A stretch of 64,000 bases of DNA from Polynucleobacter sp. 71A-WALBACH. Lineage in GTDB: Bacteria; Pseudomonadota; Gammaproteobacteria; Burkholderiales; Burkholderiaceae. The notes under the pieces were generated by a model, which was not told where the DNA came from, did not search any database, and saw nothing but the letters and a program-made list of their open reading frames with translations. The stretch spans positions 1,239,341 through 1,303,340 of the forward strand of contig NZ_JACVOP010000001.1 in the NCBI RefSeq assembly GCF_018882365.1, read 5' to 3'. A program made the position numbers and the translations under genes. This document shows, piece by piece, positions 25,988 through 33,796 of the stretch. How positions within the stretch are numbered: the stretch's first letter is position 1; every line of letters starts with the position of its first letter.

Positions 25988-26716
25988 TTATCGATTAAAC
26001 AGATGATAAATAACGGGAATGGCTACGGCGCTAATTACGCCGTTCATGCCCATAGCGAGACTGGCATAGGTGCCCGCCTCTGGGTGAATGCTAAATGCAC
26101 GCGAGGTGCCGATACCATGGGCGCCAATACCAATGGCAAAGCCACGTTGCCACCATGCCTTCATACCTAGCGCATTAAGAATAAACGGCGCCAAAATAGC
26201 CCCCAGAATTCCGGTAGTGACGGCGAAGATTGCGGTTAAGGTTGGTGATACGCCAATGCGCTCAGCAATGCCCATAGCAATTGGGGCTGTAACTGATTTG
26301 GGATACATGGCGCCAGTGATGCTGGAGTCAGCCCCGAATAATTTAGCAATGTTGACTGCGCTAATGATGGAGACCAAGCCACCAGTAACTAAAGATGCAA
26401 GCAGGGGCAGGGATCTTCCTTTTAAGCTGCTTAATCCTCTGTAGATGGGTATGGCTAAAGAGACGGTTGCTGAACCCAATAAGAAATGAATAAATTGCGC
26501 ACCTTCAAAGTAGGTGGAATAGGGCATCTCAATAAATTGAATGACGCTGGCTACTAGAATGATGGCAATGGCTACGGGGTTGGCCAAGGGATTCTGCTTG
26601 GTAGTCTTATAAATCCACAGGCCAATTTGATAAGCGGCCAAGGTAATAAAGAGGGCAAATAAAGGGCTGCCTGATAAGTAGACCCAAATCTCTACGATCG
26701 AGTGCTTTTCGCTCAT
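25988..26716 (-). CDS. lrgB: LrgB family membrane protein
   Basis: Polytopic membrane protein of 242 residues with about seven hydrophobic helices. It contains the LrgB hallmarks KSVTAPIAMGIAERIG and HGIGTSRAF, both near-invariant in the family. LrgB acts with LrgA. The pair was first described in murein-hydrolase control and later as a pyruvate-uptake system in Gram-positive bacteria. It overlaps lrgA by four bases. The preceding aminotransferase uses or makes pyruvate in its predicted class, but that link is only suggestive. Confidence 0.92.
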   Translation of the reverse strand: MSEKHSIVEIWVYLSGSPLFALFITLAAYQIGLWIYKTTKQNPLANPVAIAIILVASVIQFIEMPYSTYFEGAQFIHFLLGSATVSLAIPIYRGLSSLKGRSLPLLASLVTGGLVSIISAVNIAKLFGADSSITGAMYPKSVTAPIAMGIAERIGVSPTLTAIFAVTTGILGAILAPFILNALGMKAWWQRGFAIGIGAHGIGTSRAFSIHPEAGTYASLAMGMNGVISAVAIPVIYHLFNR

Positions 26717-27066
26717 TGATCCACCTCTTTTTGCTTTGCGCTCAAAAAGCGAGCCACTATAGCGCTGGTGGCAATCGTGAGAATGACGCTACCCACTAGG
26801 GCGGTCACAATGGCTAGGGCATTTGCTTTGAGTTGGGGAAGGAATAAAACTACCCCAACTGCTGCCGGTACAAATAAGAGCCCCAGGTATTGGCTAAAAC
26901 CATCTGCCACCATGGCGAGGTCATGATTGATCCCCTTGCGCAGTACCAGCCAAATAATGAGTAGAACCAAGCCGATAACGGGCCCTGGCAGGGTAGGTAG
27001 GGCGAACTTGGAAATCAGCTCACCCAGGCTTTGAAATAGAAGAATTTGGACTAGGCCGGAGATCAT
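26713..27066 (-). CDS. lrgA: LrgA/CidA family holin-like protein
   Basis: Small membrane protein of 117 residues with four hydrophobic segments. The family pattern LPTLPGPVIGLVLLIIWLVL is followed by LGLLFVPAAVGVVLF. It is encoded immediately upstream of lrgB with an ATGA overlap, the usual lrgAB arrangement. Its 133-base upstream gap to the divergent molybdenum hydroxylase operon probably holds promoters for both directions; none is clear enough to place. Confidence 0.92.
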   Translation of the reverse strand: MISGLVQILLFQSLGELISKFALPTLPGPVIGLVLLIIWLVLRKGINHDLAMVADGFSQYLGLLFVPAAVGVVLFLPQLKANALAIVTALVGSVILTIATSAIVARFLSAKQKEVDQ

Positions 27067-27199
27067 CGTTCGATCTTACTGCTCCGCAATATATGTTGCA
27101 AAGCAATAAGTCATTTCTTGGTTAAGATAAACACAACATAAGCAGGGTCTCTATCTAATAGATAAGACTTCAATACAAAAAATACTTAGGAGAGCTCTC

Positions 27200-27649
27200 A
27201 TGGCTGACTTGAACGTCAACGGTAAAAAGTACAAGGTGGATGTTGATCCAGAAACCCCTTTATTGTGGGTCATCCGTGATCATGTCGGCTTAACTGGCAC
27301 TAAATATGGCTGTGGCGTGGGCCAATGCGGCGCATGTACAGTCCTCTTTGAAGGTCAGGCGATTCGTAGCTGCTCTATTCCAGTGAGTGCGGCTGAAGGT
27401 AAGAAGATTGAAACAATCGAAAGCCTAGAGAAGAATGGCCAGCTATCCAAAGTACAAAAAGCATGGGTTGACAATCAGGTTCCCCAATGCGGCTACTGCC
27501 AATCTGGCATGGTGATGGCAACTACTGCCTTATTGCGCAATACCCCAAAACCGACTGATGCCCAGATTGATGCTGCTGTAACCAACATCTGTCGTTGCGG
27601 AACATTCCAACAAGTGCGTGATGCGATTCATGCTGTGAGTAAGGCATAA
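27200..27649 (+). CDS. iorA: Molybdenum hydroxylase small subunit, two [2Fe-2S] (IorA-like)
   Basis: Electron-transfer subunit of a xanthine-oxidase-family enzyme, 149 residues. The N-terminal plant-ferredoxin-type cluster site is CGVGQCGACTVLFEG with a further Cys in IRSCSIPVS. The C-terminal helical cluster site is QCGYCQSGMV and CRCGTFQQVR. It passes electrons from the molybdenum subunit encoded next (9-base gap). There is no FAD subunit gene, as in isoquinoline-1-oxidoreductase-type and periplasmic aldehyde oxidases that hand electrons to cytochrome c. A strong ribosome site AGGAG precedes the ATG. It has no signal peptide and is presumably co-exported with the Tat-signal partner. Confidence 0.92.
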   Translation: MADLNVNGKKYKVDVDPETPLLWVIRDHVGLTGTKYGCGVGQCGACTVLFEGQAIRSCSIPVSAAEGKKIETIESLEKNGQLSKVQKAWVDNQVPQCGYCQSGMVMATTALLRNTPKPTDAQIDAAVTNICRCGTFQQVRDAIHAVSKA

Positions 27650-27658
27650 GGGGCGATC

Positions 27659-29890
27659 ATGAGCAAAACTATTAATACAGCAACTACTAATAATTCACGT
27701 CGCCACTTCATTGTTGGATCCAGCGCTATTGCAACTGGCTTGGCAATCGGCTTTGATTTATCTTTTATCTCCTCAGCCAATGCCGCAATGGGTACTGGCA
27801 CTACCTCGATGGCGCCACTTGCGACCCCGGAGATTGGTGTTTGGGTCGTGGTCAAACCAAACGATGACATCGTGGTTCGTATCGTGCGCTCTGAAATGGG
27901 TCAGGGAACCATTACTGGCTTAGCGCAGATGGTTGCCGAAGAATTACAGTGCGACTGGAAAAAAGTCTCTTATGAGTATCCATCTCCAGCTGAGAGCCTT
28001 AAGCGTAAGCAAGCTTGGGGCAGTTATTCCACTGGGGGTAGCCGTGGTATTCGTACTTCTGAACAGTATGTTCGTAAAGGCGGCGCAGCGGCTCGCATCA
28101 TGTTGGTTCAAGCCGCAGCAAATCAGTGGAGCGTTCCTGCCTCAGAGTGTGTTGCTAAAGATAGCGTGATTACTCATACTCCATCCGGACGTAAAACGAC
28201 TTTTGGAAAAGTATCTATTGCCGCAGCTCAGCTAGCAGTACCAACAGAAATAACCCTCAAAGATCCTAAAGAATGGACCTTGATCGGTAAACCAGTTGAT
28301 CGTATTGATGGTGTTGCTGATAAGGTGACTGGTAAGCAGATCTATGCAATTGATTTGAAGATGCCCGGCATGCTTGTGGCGACGATCAAAGAATCTCCAG
28401 TGTTTGGCGGCAAGGTAAAAAGCTATGACGCCACTAAAGCCTCCAGCATGAAAGGCGTCAAGAAAGTTGTTCAAGTAGGTGACTCTGCTATTGCAGTAGT
28501 GGCAGATACCTTCTGGCAAGCTAAAACAGGTTTAGATGCCGTCAACATTACTTGGGATAACGGCGCTAACGGCGATGTTTCTAGTGCTTCAATCAAGAAG
28601 ATGCTGGAAGAGGGTCTCACAGCGAATGATGCATTTGTGGGTAACTCCAATGGCGATGCTAAAGAAGCGATTAGCAAAGCCTCCAAAACGATTGAGGCAA
28701 CTTACTTCTATCCATTCTTAAACCATGCCACCCTCGAGCCGCAAACAGCTACTGCAAAGTGGACGCCAGACTCTTGTGAGGCTTGGGTGCCAACTCAAGA
28801 TGGTGAAGCCTCTCTTGCGGCTGTGATTGCAGCATCTGGTTTGCCAGCAGAAAAGTGCAATGCCTACAAAGTAAACCTCGGTGGTGGATTTGGTCGCCGT
28901 GGCGCTTTTCAGGACTACACAACACAGGCTGTCAATATTGCCAAGCAAATGCCAGGTACGCCAATTAAATTGATTTGGACACGCGAAGAGGATATGACGC
29001 AAGGTCGCTATCACCCGGTCATGATGTGCAAGATGACTGCGGCATTAGATGACAAGAAAAATATCACCGGCCTCAATATGCGTTTGTCTGGCCAATCTAT
29101 TTTGGCTGCAGTGCGTCCAGCAGTGGTTGCTGCTAACAAGGGTAAGGATCCTCTGGTATTTCAGGGCCTGGATCCAACGGGGGAGCATGGTATTACCTAC
29201 AGCTTCCCTAATCTGATGATTGATAACGCCATGCGCAATACGCATGTGCCGCCAGGTTTCTGGCGCGGAGTCAACGTCAACCAAAATGCGGTCTTTTTAG
29301 AGACCTTCATGGATGAGATGGCTGAAGCCGCTGGGGTTGATGCGGTAGAGTTCCGTCGTCAGCATATGGGAAATTATCCTCGCGCGGTAGCTGTACTGAA
29401 TGCGGTAGCCGATGGCATTGGCTGGACTAAACCCGCCAAACCAGGTGTTTTCCGTGGCCTTGCGCAGATGCGTTCATTCGGTAGTTATGTTGCTGCCGCT
29501 TGCGAGTTATCTGTGACCAATGGTAACGAGGTGAAAATTCATCGTATTGTGGCTGCCACTGATCCGGGTTATGTTGTCAATCCAGCTCAGGTTGCTCGTC
29601 AGGTTTCTGGTTCCTTTGTTTATGGCTTATCCGCTCTCTTCGAAGAAGAAATTACGCTTGAGAAGGGCGCAGTCGTTCAGAAGAACTTTGATACTTTCAA
29701 CTCCATTCGTCTTTCACAGATGCCTAAGGTCGAAACTATCATCATCCAGGGCGGCGGTAAAGACTGGGGTGGTGTTGGTGAGCCAACGATCGCAGTTGCA
29801 GCACCGGCCGTTCTCAATGCGATCTACCGTGCAACAGGCAAGCGCTTACGCACTGTGCCATTGAAAAATAGTGGCATTAAGTTGGTTTAA
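27659..29890 (+). CDS. iorB: Molybdenum hydroxylase large subunit (IorB-like), Tat-exported
   Basis: Molybdopterin-binding catalytic subunit of 743 residues. The N-terminus has a twin-arginine signal (NSRRHFIVGSSAIATGLAIG) with likely cleavage after SANA. Pterin-binding segments include RSEMGQGTITGLAQMVAEEL and VNLGGGFGRRGAFQDY. The catalytic glutamate lies in GGVGEPTIAVAAPAV near the C-terminus. Homologues hydroxylate N-heterocycles or oxidise aldehydes; the substrate cannot be fixed from sequence. With no flavin subunit, electrons probably go to a c-type cytochrome; the next gene, 46 bases downstream, encodes a SoxX-like monoheme cytochrome. Confidence 0.92.
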   Translation: MSKTINTATTNNSRRHFIVGSSAIATGLAIGFDLSFISSANAAMGTGTTSMAPLATPEIGVWVVVKPNDDIVVRIVRSEMGQGTITGLAQMVAEELQCDWKKVSYEYPSPAESLKRKQAWGSYSTGGSRGIRTSEQYVRKGGAAARIMLVQAAANQWSVPASECVAKDSVITHTPSGRKTTFGKVSIAAAQLAVPTEITLKDPKEWTLIGKPVDRIDGVADKVTGKQIYAIDLKMPGMLVATIKESPVFGGKVKSYDATKASSMKGVKKVVQVGDSAIAVVADTFWQAKTGLDAVNITWDNGANGDVSSASIKKMLEEGLTANDAFVGNSNGDAKEAISKASKTIEATYFYPFLNHATLEPQTATAKWTPDSCEAWVPTQDGEASLAAVIAASGLPAEKCNAYKVNLGGGFGRRGAFQDYTTQAVNIAKQMPGTPIKLIWTREEDMTQGRYHPVMMCKMTAALDDKKNITGLNMRLSGQSILAAVRPAVVAANKGKDPLVFQGLDPTGEHGITYSFPNLMIDNAMRNTHVPPGFWRGVNVNQNAVFLETFMDEMAEAAGVDAVEFRRQHMGNYPRAVAVLNAVADGIGWTKPAKPGVFRGLAQMRSFGSYVAAACELSVTNGNEVKIHRIVAATDPGYVVNPAQVARQVSGSFVYGLSALFEEEITLEKGAVVQKNFDTFNSIRLSQMPKVETIIIQGGGKDWGGVGEPTIAVAAPAVLNAIYRATGKRLRTVPLKNSGIKLV

Positions 29891-29936
29891 TCGCCGTAAT
29901 GAATGGGATAGGGTAGTTAGTGATGGGTAAGCAGGA

Positions 29937-30371
29937 ATGAGCAGAACGCTAGCAGCCTTATTGCTAGGGGTATCGACTCTTTTCCTGCCTTGCTTAGCGC
30001 AATCCCAAACCTGGGTAGGGGATTCGATTCTGAATCCCCTAACTTCTTCTCCTGGGGATGTAGCTAGAGGAAGGGCCATTGTGGGTAGTCGTCAAGTTGG
30101 CTTATGTTTGCTATGCCATAGCGGGCCGTTCCCAGAGGAGCGCTTTCAGGGCAATTTGGCGCCAGACTTGAGCGCCAGTGTAGGTCACTCCACCGCACCT
30201 CAATTGCGGGCGCGCTTGGTAGATCCAGGCCGCTTTAATCCAACGAGCATCATGCCAGCGTATTACCGCACCACCGGCTTAAATCGAGTAGCCCCTAAGT
30301 TTGTAGATCAAACTATTCTCAGTGGTCAAGAGATAGAAGATGTTGTCGCCTTTTTAGTAAGCCTTCAATGA
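29937..30371 (+). CDS. soxX: SoxX-like periplasmic monoheme cytochrome c
   Basis: Signal peptide (LAALLLGVSTLFLPCLAQS) followed by one heme site CLLCH. The SoxX-like context is GRAIVGSRQVGLCLLCHSGP, a probable axial Met in SIMPAYYR, and the C-terminal LSGQEIEDVVAFLVSL. SoxX pairs with SoxA to form SoxAX, which attaches thiosulfate to the SoxY cysteine. The order here is X, Y, Z, A with four-base overlaps throughout (stop overlaps soxY as ATGA), showing one transcript. It lies only 46 bases after the molybdenum hydroxylase gene, so read-through from that operon is likely. Confidence 0.88.
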   Translation: MSRTLAALLLGVSTLFLPCLAQSQTWVGDSILNPLTSSPGDVARGRAIVGSRQVGLCLLCHSGPFPEERFQGNLAPDLSASVGHSTAPQLRARLVDPGRFNPTSIMPAYYRTTGLNRVAPKFVDQTILSGQEIEDVVAFLVSLQ

Positions 30372-30886
30372 TAAATTTATTTACGAAATTACGAATCACT
30401 ATGACTGATTTAAAGCTGAATTCAAACACTACAAAGCCAAGTCGGCGCAGGTATTTATCCGCGCTTGGTCTGTTCGGCTTATCAAGCTGGATGATACCGA
30501 GTTGGGTTATAGCTAAAAAGCCAGAGGCAATGGAAGTGATCGCAAAAATTGTGGGCTCAAATTCAATCCGGGACGGCCGGGTGAAGTTGATCATTCCGCC
30601 CTTGGTGGAGAGTGGCAACCTAGTGGTTCTAAAACTTTCAGTAGAAAGTCCAATGACGGCAAATGATTATGTGAAGGCTGTACATGTGATTGCAGAGGGC
30701 AATCCACTGCCTAATATTTTTACTGCCTATTTCACACCCCGCTCTGGCCGCGCTGATTTAACTACTCGCGTTAGATTGGCTGACTCACAAAGGGTATGGG
30801 CTATCGCGCAAATGAGTGACGGTAGTTTTTGGCAAGGCTATGCGGATACTTTGGTAACCCTCTCTGCATGTACGGAGTTGGTATGA
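30368..30886 (+). CDS. soxY: SoxY-like sulfur carrier with non-canonical C-terminus
   Basis: Tat-type signal (PSRRRYLSALGLFGLSSWM) and a SoxY beta domain with VESGNLVVLKLSVESPMTANDYVKAVHV, read here as two joined family segments, and PLPNIFTAYFTPRSGRADL. Canonical SoxY ends in a GGCGG swinging arm carrying the substrate cysteine. This protein ends VTLSACTELV: one cysteine is retained near the C-terminus but the flanking glycines are gone and four residues follow. Other frames at the 3' end contain no GGCGG, so this is not a simple frameshift. The start overlaps soxX as ATGA; an internal ATG at 30401 is possible. Whether the arm still works in the SoxB and SoxAX active sites is open. Confidence 0.82.
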   Translation: MINLFTKLRITMTDLKLNSNTTKPSRRRYLSALGLFGLSSWMIPSWVIAKKPEAMEVIAKIVGSNSIRDGRVKLIIPPLVESGNLVVLKLSVESPMTANDYVKAVHVIAEGNPLPNIFTAYFTPRSGRADLTTRVRLADSQRVWAIAQMSDGSFWQGYADTLVTLSACTELV

Positions 30887-31212
30887 GTAAGACTTCCCGC
30901 ACAGGCATCACCATGCCGGCTCAGGCTCAAAAAGATTCCATTATTGAAATTCGGGCAATTGCCCAGCACGATATGGAGACAGGCTATCGGTATTCCGAAG
31001 ATGGTAAGCGGATACCTCGCGACATCATTCGACTCTTTACCTGTCAATACAACGGTGAAGAAGTATTCAGGATGGATTTCTATCCGGGGATTGGCGCAAA
31101 CCCCTTGATTGTTTTCACTACCGTGGCAGTGGCTTCTGGAACGCTAGAGTTCAAATGGGTGGGGGATGATGGTTATGAAGCAGTCAATCACGCGCAAATT
31201 ATTGTCTCGTGA
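30883..31212 (+). CDS. soxZ: SoxZ sulfur-carrier partner protein
   Basis: Cytoplasm-type N-terminus without signal peptide, 109 residues, an Ig-like SoxZ fold with IIEIRAIAQHDMETGYR, GKRIPRDIIRLFTCQYNGE and a final LEFKWVGDDG. SoxZ forms a heterodimer with SoxY and is co-exported through SoxY's Tat signal. ATG 30883 overlaps the soxY stop (ATGA) and has GGAG at 30874-30877; an upstream in-frame start at 30829 would lie inside soxY and is rejected. The 3' end overlaps soxA as GTGA. Confidence 0.92.
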   Translation: MSKTSRTGITMPAQAQKDSIIEIRAIAQHDMETGYRYSEDGKRIPRDIIRLFTCQYNGEEVFRMDFYPGIGANPLIVFTTVAVASGTLEFKWVGDDGYEAVNHAQIIVS

Positions 31213-31994
31213 ATCTCTCCGCTTTCTGCTTTCGTTTTCTATCAGTAATAGCAATTCTGCTTGGAGTTAATTCCAGCTTAGCGCTTGAGGCTCCAAAAGA
31301 TTCTCGTCAATCAAGCTACCAGTTGATGAGCTCAGAGAATCAAGCTATGCAAGATGACCCTAATCTCAACCCCGCCCTATTTTGGGTAATGGATGGGCAT
31401 AGCCTCTGGAAAGAAAAGACGGGAAAAAAGAATGTGTCTTGCGCATCCTGTCACGGCGATAGTGGGCAAAAGATGGCTGGCGTCGCTACGCAGTTTCCTA
31501 AAGTGCAAAAGGGAAAACTACAGACCTTAGAGGGGCAAATCAATCAATGTCGCACGTCAAATCAAGAGGCTGGGCCACTGGCTTATGAAAGCAAAGAGCT
31601 TTTAGCTTTAACGACCTTTGTAGCAATGCAATCCAGGGGCTTGCCAATTGCGATTCAAGAAACGCCGCAGAACAGGAAAGATCTTCAGCAAGGCCGCCAG
31701 TTCTTTAATGAAAGAATGGGTCAGCTCAATTTGTCTTGCGCACAGTGTCATCAGGATCGCGCTGGATTGAAGCTGGGGGGCAGTCTGATTCCTCAGGGGC
31801 ACCCAACTGCCTACCCAATTTACCGAATTGAATGGCAGACCATGGGATCTTTACAAAGACGTCTACGTAACTGTATGAGTGGGGTACGCGCTAAACAGTT
31901 TGAGTATGGCTCGACTGAGATGGCTCAGTTAGAGCTATTTTTAATGTGGCGAGCAAGAGGAATGACTCTAGAAACTCCAGGGGTCCGACCTTAA
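31209..31994 (+). CDS. soxA: SoxA diheme cytochrome c
   Basis: Exported cytochrome of 261 residues with a signal peptide ending in SSLA. Two heme sites are present, CASCH and CAQCH, making it the diheme SoxA form. The conserved active-site cysteine is in LRNCMSGVRA, and GHPTAYPIYRIEWQTMGSL is a typical SoxA stretch. With SoxX it should conjugate thiosulfate onto SoxY. The GTG start overlaps soxZ by four bases. No soxB, soxC or soxD follows; the next gene is purU on the opposite strand, so the pathway is incomplete in this locus and must rely on genes elsewhere if it oxidises thiosulfate. Confidence 0.93.
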   Translation: MNLSAFCFRFLSVIAILLGVNSSLALEAPKDSRQSSYQLMSSENQAMQDDPNLNPALFWVMDGHSLWKEKTGKKNVSCASCHGDSGQKMAGVATQFPKVQKGKLQTLEGQINQCRTSNQEAGPLAYESKELLALTTFVAMQSRGLPIAIQETPQNRKDLQQGRQFFNERMGQLNLSCAQCHQDRAGLKLGGSLIPQGHPTAYPIYRIEWQTMGSLQRRLRNCMSGVRAKQFEYGSTEMAQLELFLMWRARGMTLETPGVRP

Positions 31995-32002
31995 ATCACG
32001 GC

Positions 32003-32857
32003 TCAGTCTGAGAAGACTACTGAGGTTGTACCGTTAATCAAAACACGGTCATGCAGGTAGTAGCGTAGGGCGCGTGATAGCACGGTGCGCTCCAAATCTC
32101 GACCTTTGCGAACTAAGTCTTCGGGTGTATCACCATGGGTAACGCGGGTCACATCTTGCTCAATAATCGGGCCTTCATCTAAATCGCTGGTAACAAAGTG
32201 TGATGTTGCACCAATTAATTTAATGCCGCGAGCATGGGCTTGATGGTAAGGCTTGGCACCTTTAAAGCTTGGTAAGAACGAGTGGTGAACGTTGATGCAA
32301 CGACCCGATAACTTAGTAGACAAATCATCCGACAAAATTTGCATATAGCGCGCCAAAATGACCATATCCACTTTTGAATCTGCAACGATTTCTAAAAGTT
32401 TGGCCTCTTGGGCTGGCTTAGTTTCTGGTGTGACTGGCAGGTGATAAAAAGGGATGTCGGCAAAATCAATGCTGGAGTAGACCTCACGCGGGTGATTGGA
32501 GACGATTCCGCAAATAATCATTGGCAACTCGCCAATACGCCAGCGATAGAGCAGATCGACTAAGCAATGATCTAACTTGGATGCCATGATGAGCACTCGC
32601 TTTAAATCTTTTACAGCACGCAGATCCCAAGTGAGATCAAAGCGTTTGGCAATTTCTACAAAACCCGCCTTGAGACTATTGCCATCGGCGCTGCAGCTAA
32701 AGCTCACACGCATAAAGAAGCGCTTAGAGGCTTTGTCATCGAATTGCTGGGCCTCTTCAATGTCGCCACCCAATTCAAAGATGTAAGTTGAAACAGCGGC
32801 AACAATGCCTGGTCTATTGGGGCAGGTGAGTGTGAGGTAGTAATTTTCTGTAGTCAT
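32003..32857 (-). CDS. purU: Formyltetrahydrofolate deformylase
   Basis: Hydrolyses 10-formyltetrahydrofolate to formate and tetrahydrofolate, balancing one-carbon pools and supplying formate for purine synthesis. An N-terminal ACT domain (YYLTLTCPNRPGIVAAVSTY, about residues 6-85) precedes a formyltransferase-like catalytic domain with INVHHSFLPSFKGAKPYHQA and GATSHFVTSDLDEGPIIEQD, the conserved Asn-His-Asp active-site set. The length of 284 is typical. It converges on soxA. The formate it makes could feed the formate dehydrogenase encoded at 47509-52243. Confidence 0.95.
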   Translation of the reverse strand: MTTENYYLTLTCPNRPGIVAAVSTYIFELGGDIEEAQQFDDKASKRFFMRVSFSCSADGNSLKAGFVEIAKRFDLTWDLRAVKDLKRVLIMASKLDHCLVDLLYRWRIGELPMIICGIVSNHPREVYSSIDFADIPFYHLPVTPETKPAQEAKLLEIVADSKVDMVILARYMQILSDDLSTKLSGRCINVHHSFLPSFKGAKPYHQAHARGIKLIGATSHFVTSDLDEGPIIEQDVTRVTHGDTPEDLVRKGRDLERTVLSRALRYYLHDRVLINGTTSVVFSD

Positions 32858-32905
32858 GACTTAAATGGGGGTAAAGATTGCTGATAAGGGCTAATTTTAG
32901 ACTGC

Positions 32906-33304
32906 TTACTTAGAAGCGGGCGGGCTATCTGCAGGGCCAAGATAGGGTTCGCTCATATCTTTGATTGCGGGAGTGGGAATATCGGTGCAAATAGGCTTGG
33001 GCCCTAAAGCATTCAGAAAGTTACAGTCCTGCTTAGTCGCGGCCGAGGCGGCATGCTCTAAGGGGGATTTTCCAGTTGTTGCGGTGGAGATGGCGCTAGC
33101 AGCAGTCGATGGATTGGCCACCGCTACAGATACGGCCGCAGTTCCCGCAGAGCTGGCCACGCCGGTAGCCGAACTCCCTAAGGCCATTAATGGCGCTGCG
33201 CACCCAGTTAAATTTAGGCAGAGAGTGATAACGCTAAAGGTAAGGCTGCAGTAAAAGAAAAAGGCAGGCCAAACTGTAAAAGTTGGTCTGCCCAGTTTGG
33301 CCAT
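32906..33304 (-). CDS. Small putative lipoprotein of unknown function
   Basis: Starting at ATG 33304 the protein has 132 residues with a hydrophobic leader and lipobox NLTGC, so the mature protein begins at Cys. An Ala/Ser/Thr-rich middle follows (GSSATGVASSAGTAAVSVAV), then a short tail with two cysteines (DCNFLNALGPKPICTDI) and a proline-rich end. A longer in-frame reading to 33493 would overlap the upstream gene and is not needed. I do not recognise the family; the CNFLNALGPKPIC tail could form a disulfide in the periplasm. It follows the adhesin-E-like gene by 13 bases and likely shares its transcript. Confidence 0.6.
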   Translation of the reverse strand: MAKLGRPTFTVWPAFFFYCSLTFSVITLCLNLTGCAAPLMALGSSATGVASSAGTAAVSVAVANPSTAASAISTATTGKSPLEHAASAATKQDCNFLNALGPKPICTDIPTPAIKDMSEPYLGPADSPPASK

Positions 33305-33317
33305 CAATAGCAATGAT

Positions 33318-33725
33318 CTATTTACGTTTACAAGCAAGGTTGTAGACACCTGCTGCCCACGAGCCGTTGGCAATTTCTTCGAAAGGGCTGTCTGGCGTTT
33401 TGTTGTCTGAAACAACCTTACCAGATCCTTTATTGCCCGCAAATTCTTTAAATTCAATTGGGCGGTATGTTTCGTTGGCGCAATTATATTCATTCAGGCC
33501 AACAATCGAATTCACAGTAGCTTTAGTTTTTGGATTCACGCCTGGCTTTTTAAAATCGAGCATAGACATAATTTGAACTTTATCGCCATTGATACTCAGA
33601 GTATCTGGATCGGCATAGACTGTAAATAATTCAGGGCCACCCAAGTCCTGCCATGCGGCAACACTATTAGTTATGGGGAGAGTGCAGAGCGAGATAAAAA
33701 AGGCCAGTGCAGATATTTTTTTCAT
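33318..33725 (-). CDS. Secreted protein resembling surface-adhesin protein E family
   Basis: A Sec signal peptide (MKKISALAFFISLCTLP, cleaved near VAA) precedes a compact domain of about 110 residues. Features include AWQDLGGPELFTVYADPDTL, a two-cysteine pattern (EYNCANETYRP and the final YNLACKRK) and the WAAG motif before the last strand. This resembles the small periplasmic or surface-adhesin E-like family common in Burkholderiales, usually of unknown role. The ATG at 33725 starts a conventional signal peptide; ATG 33743 would add six residues. Neither has a clear ribosome site. Confidence 0.68.
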   Translation of the reverse strand: MKKISALAFFISLCTLPITNSVAAWQDLGGPELFTVYADPDTLSINGDKVQIMSMLDFKKPGVNPKTKATVNSIVGLNEYNCANETYRPIEFKEFAGNKGSGKVVSDNKTPDSPFEEIANGSWAAGVYNLACKRK

Positions 33726-33796
33726 AATAGGTAGCGTTGTCATTAAATAGATTAAGCCCAGGCTGGGCCTACAGGGTTCATTCTAAACTCCCTGGC

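Noticed and set aside
30829..30886. Possible frameshift that removed the SoxY GGCGG tail
   Set aside because: Neither alternative frame in the last 60 bases encodes GGCGG or a close variant, so the altered ending appears genuine.
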